A stretch of DNA of 10,179 nucleotides from an uncultured Erysipelotrichaceae bacterium. Lineage in GTDB: Bacteria > Bacillota_I > Bacilli_A > Erysipelotrichales > Erysipelotrichaceae. The stretch's first letter is position 1. Each line of letters starts with the position of its first letter. The notes under the pieces are model-generated. The model made no database searches, was not told where the DNA came from, and was given only the letters and a program-made list of their open reading frames with translations. Position numbers and translations under genes: made by a program. Of this stretch, positions 5,941 to 10,179 are shown piece by piece. The DNA is taken from the NCBI GenBank assembly GCA_946621045.1, contig CAMOOA010000035.1:1-10179 (forward strand). Direction: 5' to 3'.

Positions 5941-6657
5941 ATGAGTGAAAATGAGAAAAAATGCCGTCATGTGGCAATTATTATGGATGGAAACGGACGC
6001 TGGGCAAAAGCGCAGGGAAAACCCCGCACGGCAGGGCATCTTGTCGGGGCGGAAAATGTCCGCACCATCGCAATCGCGGCAAGCGAACTTGGAATCGAGT
6101 ATCTGACGCTTTACGCTTTTTCCACGGAAAACTGGAAACGAAGCCAGGACGAGGTGAACTACATCATGAAGCTTCCTTCCTATTTCTTCGGAAAGTATAT
6201 GAAGGAGTTTATTGACCGGGGCTACCGGATGCGGATGCTGGGAGAACTGGACCGGCTTCCTGCCGAGACCAGACGGGTTCTTGACGATGCAGTGGAACAG
6301 TCAAAGAAGAATACCGGACTGAATCTTTCGATTGCGATCAACTACGGCTCGCAGCGGGAGATCGTTCTTGCGGCGGAGAAATATGCGAAGGATGTTCAGG
6401 AAGGAAAGATCGGACTGGATATATCCAATGAACAGTTTGCCTCCTATCTGATGACTTCGGACATGCCGGATGTGGATCTTATGATCCGTACCAGCGGGGA
6501 ACTGCGCATCTCGAACTATCTGCTCTGGCAGATCGCGTATGCGGAACTGGAATTTGTGCCGGAGGCATGGCCGGATTTTACACCGGATGTGCTGAAGCGC
6601 TGCGTGGAGCAGTTCGGCAAACGTGACCGCCGGTACGGAGGAATCAAGTATGAGTAA
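5941..6657 (+). CDS. uppS: Undecaprenyl diphosphate synthase (cis-prenyltransferase)
   Basis: A 238-aa enzyme that condenses eight isopentenyl diphosphates onto farnesyl diphosphate to give the C55 carrier lipid for peptidoglycan and teichoic acids; it works at the cytoplasmic membrane surface. Motifs: HVAIIMDGNGRWA (10-22) with catalytic Asp16, the LYAFSTENWKR segment (57-67), and MIRTSGELRISNYLLWQ (181-197), which binds the diphosphate of the second substrate. Length is normal. The ATG at 5941 gives the family-typical N-terminus but has no ribosome site upstream, and the promoter -10 ends only 7 bp before it, so the message looks leaderless. An in-frame ATG at 5902 lies upstream of the promoter and also lacks a ribosome site. 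It overlaps cdsA by 8 nt. Confidence 0.95.
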   Translation: MSENEKKCRHVAIIMDGNGRWAKAQGKPRTAGHLVGAENVRTIAIAASELGIEYLTLYAFSTENWKRSQDEVNYIMKLPSYFFGKYMKEFIDRGYRMRMLGELDRLPAETRRVLDDAVEQSKKNTGLNLSIAINYGSQREIVLAAEKYAKDVQEGKIGLDISNEQFASYLMTSDMPDVDLMIRTSGELRISNYLLWQIAYAELEFVPEAWPDFTPDVLKRCVEQFGKRDRRYGGIKYE

Positions 6658-7441
6658 GAAGATGCTCACAAAGATCCTGATGGGGATCGCCTTCATAGCG
6701 GTCTTTCTGCCCACATTTCTGATCGGCGGAAAACTTGTGGAAGCGGTCGTTGCGATCGTGGTCGTTGCGGCTTCCTATGAGATTGCCGGTCTTCGGGATG
6801 AGTCCAAGGCAAACTGGCCGATGACGATTCTGATCTCTGCGGCAGTTCTGGTGATGGTTCACATTCCGTCATCAAGTCTTTCGCTTTATGCCGGTGTGTG
6901 GCTGATCCTGCTGTTTGTGATCCTTCTGTTTGATGCTTCGATCACTTCCGATCAGGTGGTATATATCTTTACGCTGAGCCTTATCATCACATTTGCCGGC
7001 CGGGGCATTCTCGGTATTTATCAGTGCGGCATGAACTGGGCAGGCTCGCTGTTTGTGGCGCTTGCGTGCTATGTGTGCGATACCGCAGCCTATTTCTTCG
7101 GAAACTTCTTCGGAAAGCACAAGATGATTCCGCGCATTTCGCCCAACAAAACATGGGAAGGCGCAATCGGCGGCTATGTTTCCGCAGCGATTGTGTCCAT
7201 TGCCTTCGGACTGATGACAGACAAGATTCCCAATGATCTGGTGATCGTTGCCGGACTGCTTCTTCCGGCGGTTGCCGAGATCGGCGATCTTGCATTCTCT
7301 TCGGTAAAACGCAGATGGGGAATGAAGGATTTCGGCAGTATTTTCCCGGAACACGGCGGCATTCTTGATCGGATCGACAGTCTGCTGTTCTGTCTGATGG
7401 TATTCAGCTTTCTGATGATTCACTGGGGGATCGTAATATGA
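6650..7441 (+). CDS. cdsA: Phosphatidate cytidylyltransferase (CDP-diacylglycerol synthase)
   Basis: A 263-aa integral membrane enzyme that makes CDP-diacylglycerol from phosphatidate and CTP, the branch point to phosphatidylglycerol and cardiolipin. Hydrophobic stretches suggest about seven or eight membrane segments (for example 10-25, 32-47, 58-72, 82-95, 104-118, 134-151, 173-189, 197-212, 243-262). The C-terminal family signature is present: SSVKRRWGMKDFG (217-229) followed by FPEHGGILDRID (232-243). ISPNKTWEGA (164-173) is also conserved. The start at 6650 is set by GGAGGA 7 nt upstream, inside the end of uppS. Its stop overlaps the dxr start as ATGA, which indicates translational coupling. 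Confidence 0.95.
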   Translation: MSKKMLTKILMGIAFIAVFLPTFLIGGKLVEAVVAIVVVAASYEIAGLRDESKANWPMTILISAAVLVMVHIPSSSLSLYAGVWLILLFVILLFDASITSDQVVYIFTLSLIITFAGRGILGIYQCGMNWAGSLFVALACYVCDTAAYFFGNFFGKHKMIPRISPNKTWEGAIGGYVSAAIVSIAFGLMTDKIPNDLVIVAGLLLPAVAEIGDLAFSSVKRRWGMKDFGSIFPEHGGILDRIDSLLFCLMVFSFLMIHWGIVI

Positions 7442-8589
7442 AGCGTATTGCATTGCTTGGCGCAAGCGGAAGTATCGGCACGCAGACCGTGGATGTTATT
7501 CTCCAGCATCCCGATCTGTTTGAACTTGTCAGTTTCGGCGTCGGAAGCCGGATTGAAACAGCCCGCCGGCTGCTGGAACAGTTTCCGGATATTTCCCTCT
7601 GTTCGGTCTTGAAGGAAGAAGATGCCCTGGAACTCAGTAAGGAATATCCCGCCAAAACGATTCTGTTCGGCGAGGAAGGACTCAGAACGATTGCGGAAAG
7701 CGATTATGACGTTCTGGTAAATGCGCTCGTCGGGTTTGCCGGATTTGCGCCGACTCTTGCGGCGATCGAATCGGACCATGATGTTGCGCTTGCCAATAAG
7801 GAATCGCTGGTCTGCGGGGGCGAACTGATCACCCGGGAGCTCGCGCTTCACGGAAAATCACTGATTCCGATCGACAGTGAACACAGTGCCATTTTCCAGT
7901 GCCTGCAGGGAAACCGGATGCGTCAGGTGAAGCGGCTGATTGTCACCGCCAGCGGCGGAAGCTTCCGCAACCGCACACGGGAAGAACTGGCTTCCGTAAC
8001 GGTGGAAGAGGCGCTTGCCCATCCCAACTGGTCGATGGGCGCGAAGATCACCATTGACTCCGCAACGATGATGAACAAGGGATTTGAAGTGACGGAAGCG
8101 CACTGGCTGTTCGGCGTTCCGTATGAAAAGATCGATGTTCTCATGCATCCGGAATCCATCGTTCATTCGATGGTTGAATTTGTGGACCAGAGCGTGATGG
8201 CGCAGCTCGGCTCGCCGGACATGCGTCTGCCGATCCAGTATGCACTGTCCTGGCCGGACCGTCTGCCGCTCAATGAGCCGCCGCTGGATCTTGCAAAAGC
8301 GGGCACGCTTCATTTTTCCATCCCGGATACCGAACGGTTTCCGCTCCTTGCGCTTGCCTATGAAGCCGGAAAAAAGGGCGGCAATCTCGGTGCGGTCATG
8401 AATGCCGCAAATGAAGCGGCCAACGCCGCATTCCGCAATCACGAGATTCCGTTTACGATGATTGAGGATATTGTGATCGGGGCAGTTCATGAAGCGCCGT
8501 TTACACCGCTGAAGAGTGTGGATGATCTGCTTGCGGCGAATGCCTGGGGCGATGAATATGCCCGCAGAAAGATAAGGAAGCTGAGTTGA
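7438..8589 (+). CDS. dxr: 1-deoxy-D-xylulose-5-phosphate reductoisomerase
   Basis: A 383-aa cytosolic enzyme of the non-mevalonate (MEP) pathway that rearranges and reduces DXP to 2-C-methyl-D-erythritol 4-phosphate using NADPH and a divalent metal. Features: NADPH-binding LGASGSIGTQT (7-17), ALANKES near 119-125, metal ligands in IDSEH (Asp146, Glu148), ASGGSFR, the HPNWSMGAKITIDSATMMNK stretch with Asn213 and Lys214, Glu217 as a further metal-site residue, and the MHPESIVHSM loop. Length is typical. GGGGGA 7 nt before the ATG serves as ribosome site and lies within cdsA. The product supplies isopentenyl units for the uppS product, so the two genes serve one pathway. The start overlaps cdsA by 4 nt and the end overlaps rseP by 1 nt. 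Confidence 0.97.
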   Translation: MKRIALLGASGSIGTQTVDVILQHPDLFELVSFGVGSRIETARRLLEQFPDISLCSVLKEEDALELSKEYPAKTILFGEEGLRTIAESDYDVLVNALVGFAGFAPTLAAIESDHDVALANKESLVCGGELITRELALHGKSLIPIDSEHSAIFQCLQGNRMRQVKRLIVTASGGSFRNRTREELASVTVEEALAHPNWSMGAKITIDSATMMNKGFEVTEAHWLFGVPYEKIDVLMHPESIVHSMVEFVDQSVMAQLGSPDMRLPIQYALSWPDRLPLNEPPLDLAKAGTLHFSIPDTERFPLLALAYEAGKKGGNLGAVMNAANEAANAAFRNHEIPFTMIEDIVIGAVHEAPFTPLKSVDDLLAANAWGDEYARRKIRKLS

Positions 8590-9650
8590 TGACAATCATA
8601 TATTTTCTGATCCTGCTTACGGTGATCATCTGTCTTCATGAAGCAGGACATCTGATTGCCGCAAAGATATTCGGGGTCTACTGCTATGAGTACAGCTTCG
8701 GCATGGGGCCGCTGCTGCTGAAATACAAACCGAAGGAGACGCAGTACAGCCTGCGTCTGATTCCCATCGGCGGCTATGTTGCCATGGCAGGGGAATCCGA
8801 TACGCAGGAAGGCTATGAAGATATCGAAGTCCCGAAAGGAAGATATCTCACCGACAAACCGACCTGGCAGCGGCTGATCATTCTGCTGGCAGGGGTGACC
8901 ATGAATTTTCTGCTGTGCTACTTCATTCTGACCGGCATTGTGCTTCATAACGGTGCGTTTGCGGTAGCTCCTTCCGCCCGTATTGTGGAAGTGGTAAGCG
9001 GCTCCGCAGCGGAAAAAGCCGGCCTTCAGGCAGGAGATGTGATTACCGCATTCACGGCTCACGGAGAGACCGAGAAGATAAAGGATTTTCAGGAGATCGA
9101 AACCTACCTTCTTCTTCTGGACACCCCGGAGGTTGAGATTACCGTGAACCGGAACGGTGAAACAGTCACACTTCCCGCAAATCTGGAATATATTAAAGAG
9201 GAACAGCGCTACCGGATCGGCATTCAGGGCGAAGGCTATCAGTACGTAAAGGTGAACCTCGGAAACTGCTGGTACTACGGTGCGAAGGAGATGGCATACT
9301 TTGCGGGCATGATGATGGCAGGGCTGCGCTCGATTCTTTCCGGGCATAACCTGGACCAGGTAAGCGGACCGGTCGGCATCTATTCCGCTACGGAACAGTC
9401 GGTATCTTACGGACTGAGAGGGTTCCTTATCCTGATGGCGGAGCTCTCGCTGAATATCGGAATCATGAATCTGCTTCCGCTGCCGGTGCTTGACGGCGGA
9501 CAGGTTGTGATCACGCTCGGTGAGGCGATCGTCGGGAAGAAACTGAATGATAAAGTGAAGATTGCCCTGATGGGAATCTGCTGGGTATTACTGATATCAC
9601 TGATGCTGTTTGTTACCTGGAAGGACATTTCCAGGCTGTTAGGAAGGTAA
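8589..9650 (+). CDS. rseP: Site-2 intramembrane zinc metalloprotease (RseP/RasP family)
   Basis: A 353-aa membrane protease that cleaves transmembrane segments of substrates such as anti-sigma factors and leftover signal peptides. The zinc motif HEAGH (His17, Glu18, His21) is in the first membrane segment, and the third ligand lies in LPVLDGG (298-304, Asp302). GGYVAMAGE (61-69) and AGVTMNF (101-107) are conserved family elements. A single PDZ domain spans about 125-200, including SGSAAEKAGLQAGDVI (137-152), as in Bacillus RasP; E. coli RseP has two. The last third carries further membrane segments (about 277-297 and 327-343). The ATG at 8589 overlaps the dxr stop (TGATG), and AAGGAAG sits 8 nt upstream; a TTG three bases earlier is less likely. 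The substrate in this organism is unknown. Confidence 0.95.
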   Translation: MTIIYFLILLTVIICLHEAGHLIAAKIFGVYCYEYSFGMGPLLLKYKPKETQYSLRLIPIGGYVAMAGESDTQEGYEDIEVPKGRYLTDKPTWQRLIILLAGVTMNFLLCYFILTGIVLHNGAFAVAPSARIVEVVSGSAAEKAGLQAGDVITAFTAHGETEKIKDFQEIETYLLLLDTPEVEITVNRNGETVTLPANLEYIKEEQRYRIGIQGEGYQYVKVNLGNCWYYGAKEMAYFAGMMMAGLRSILSGHNLDQVSGPVGIYSATEQSVSYGLRGFLILMAELSLNIGIMNLLPLPVLDGGQVVITLGEAIVGKKLNDKVKIALMGICWVLLISLMLFVTWKDISRLLGR

Positions 9651-9668
9651 TAAAGGAGAGAACTGTAT

Positions 9669-10179
9669 ATGAAAACGATTCTTGTGACCGGCGGAACCGG
9701 CTATATCGGAAGCCATACCGTTACGGCGCTGATCCAGGCCGACTATGATGTTGTTGTACTCGACAATCTGTACAACTCCAGCGAGGCGGTGCTTGACCGC
9801 ATTGAAACGATTACCGGCAAAAAGCCGAAGTTTTACAAAACCGACATTCTGGATAAAGAGGGTCTGAAGAAGATTTTTGCGGAAAATCCGATCGATGCGG
9901 TGATCCATTTTGCCGGATACAAGGCAGTCGGTGAATCCACACAGATTCCGCTGACGTATTACGAAAACAATATCAGCGGCTCCATCAACCTGTATCAGGC
10001 AATGAATGAGGCCGGCGTCAAAACACTGGTATTCTCCAGCAGCGCCACCGTATACGGTGCACCGAAGTCCGTTCCGATCAAGGAGGATTTCCCGACACAC
10101 ACAACCAATCCGTACGGCAGCACGAAGCTGATGAATGAAATGATCCTTGCGGATGTCTGCGCATCCGATCCGGACTGGT
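9669..10179 (+). CDS. galE: UDP-glucose 4-epimerase, 5' part (runs off the window)
   Basis: The first 170 codons are present, without a stop, of a roughly 330-aa extended short-chain dehydrogenase that interconverts UDP-glucose and UDP-galactose through bound NAD. Seen: Rossmann loop TGGTGYIGSH (7-16), VVLDNLYNSS (28-37), HFAGYKAVGES, SSSATVYG (about 123-130) and the catalytic pair Tyr149-x3-Lys153 in YGSTK. The fit to GalE proper is close; related epimerases with other UDP-sugars cannot be excluded without the C-terminal half. AAGGAGAG (9653-9660) lies 8 nt upstream of the ATG. It follows rseP by 18 nt with no visible promoter or terminator between, so it is probably the distal gene of the uppS operon. 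In most Bacillota proS or polC would stand here. Confidence 0.93.
   Translation, partial: MKTILVTGGTGYIGSHTVTALIQADYDVVVLDNLYNSSEAVLDRIETITGKKPKFYKTDILDKEGLKKIFAENPIDAVIHFAGYKAVGESTQIPLTYYENNISGSINLYQAMNEAGVKTLVFSSSATVYGAPKSVPIKEDFPTHTTNPYGSTKLMNEMILADVCASDPDW

Noticed and set aside
8487..9347. A 286-codon minus-strand open frame opposite dxr and rseP
   Set aside because: Antisense to two well-conserved genes, His/Cys/Phe-rich low-quality composition and no start signals; a reading-frame shadow.

Overview
The window reads as low-repeat, gene-dense chromosome from a Bacillota (Firmicutes) bacterium of intermediate G+C. Its core is the conserved series pyrH - frr - uppS - cdsA - dxr - rseP, in the order usual for that phylum, with strong AGGAGG-type ribosome sites and short hairpin/U-tract terminators. 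A member of the Erysipelotrichia is my best guess, from the non-mevalonate isoprenoid gene dxr, the C-terminally short Ppx/GppA protein and the overall protein style. This cannot be settled without a search.

Layout: 1-1336 (minus strand) holds a GDP-mannose-forming nucleotidyltransferase whose transcript runs into a strong hairpin at the left edge. 1431-2297 (minus) is a short Ppx/GppA phosphatase. A divergent intergenic region (2298-2405) separates it from a GT4 glycosyltransferase (2406-3563, plus). From 3596 an extended -10 promoter drives pyrH and frr, which end at a clear terminator (4923-4957). Next comes a small unit of a lone ABC ATPase and a rubredoxin (4986-5833), closed by a second terminator (5844-5865). 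A third unit starts at an extended -10 promoter at 5925-5933: uppS, cdsA, dxr and rseP are coupled by overlaps of 8, 4 and 1 nt, and galE follows 18 nt after rseP and runs off the right edge.

How the genes work together: pyrH (UMP to UDP) and frr (ribosome recycling) serve nucleotide supply and translation. dxr feeds the MEP isoprenoid pathway, uppS makes undecaprenyl diphosphate, cdsA makes CDP-diacylglycerol, and rseP is an intramembrane protease, so the last operon is about the envelope. galE, the GDP-mannose enzyme and the GT4 glycosyltransferase add sugar-nucleotide and glycan or glycolipid functions around this core.

I found no mobile element, CRISPR array, tRNA, rRNA, phage gene or defence system, and no clearly new biological system. 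The points most worth checking are the apparently leaderless start of uppS, the atypical rubredoxin iron site (C-x-C in place of C-x2-C), the terminator-bounded ABC ATPase/rubredoxin unit inside an otherwise conserved cluster, and a perfect palindrome upstream of the uppS promoter.
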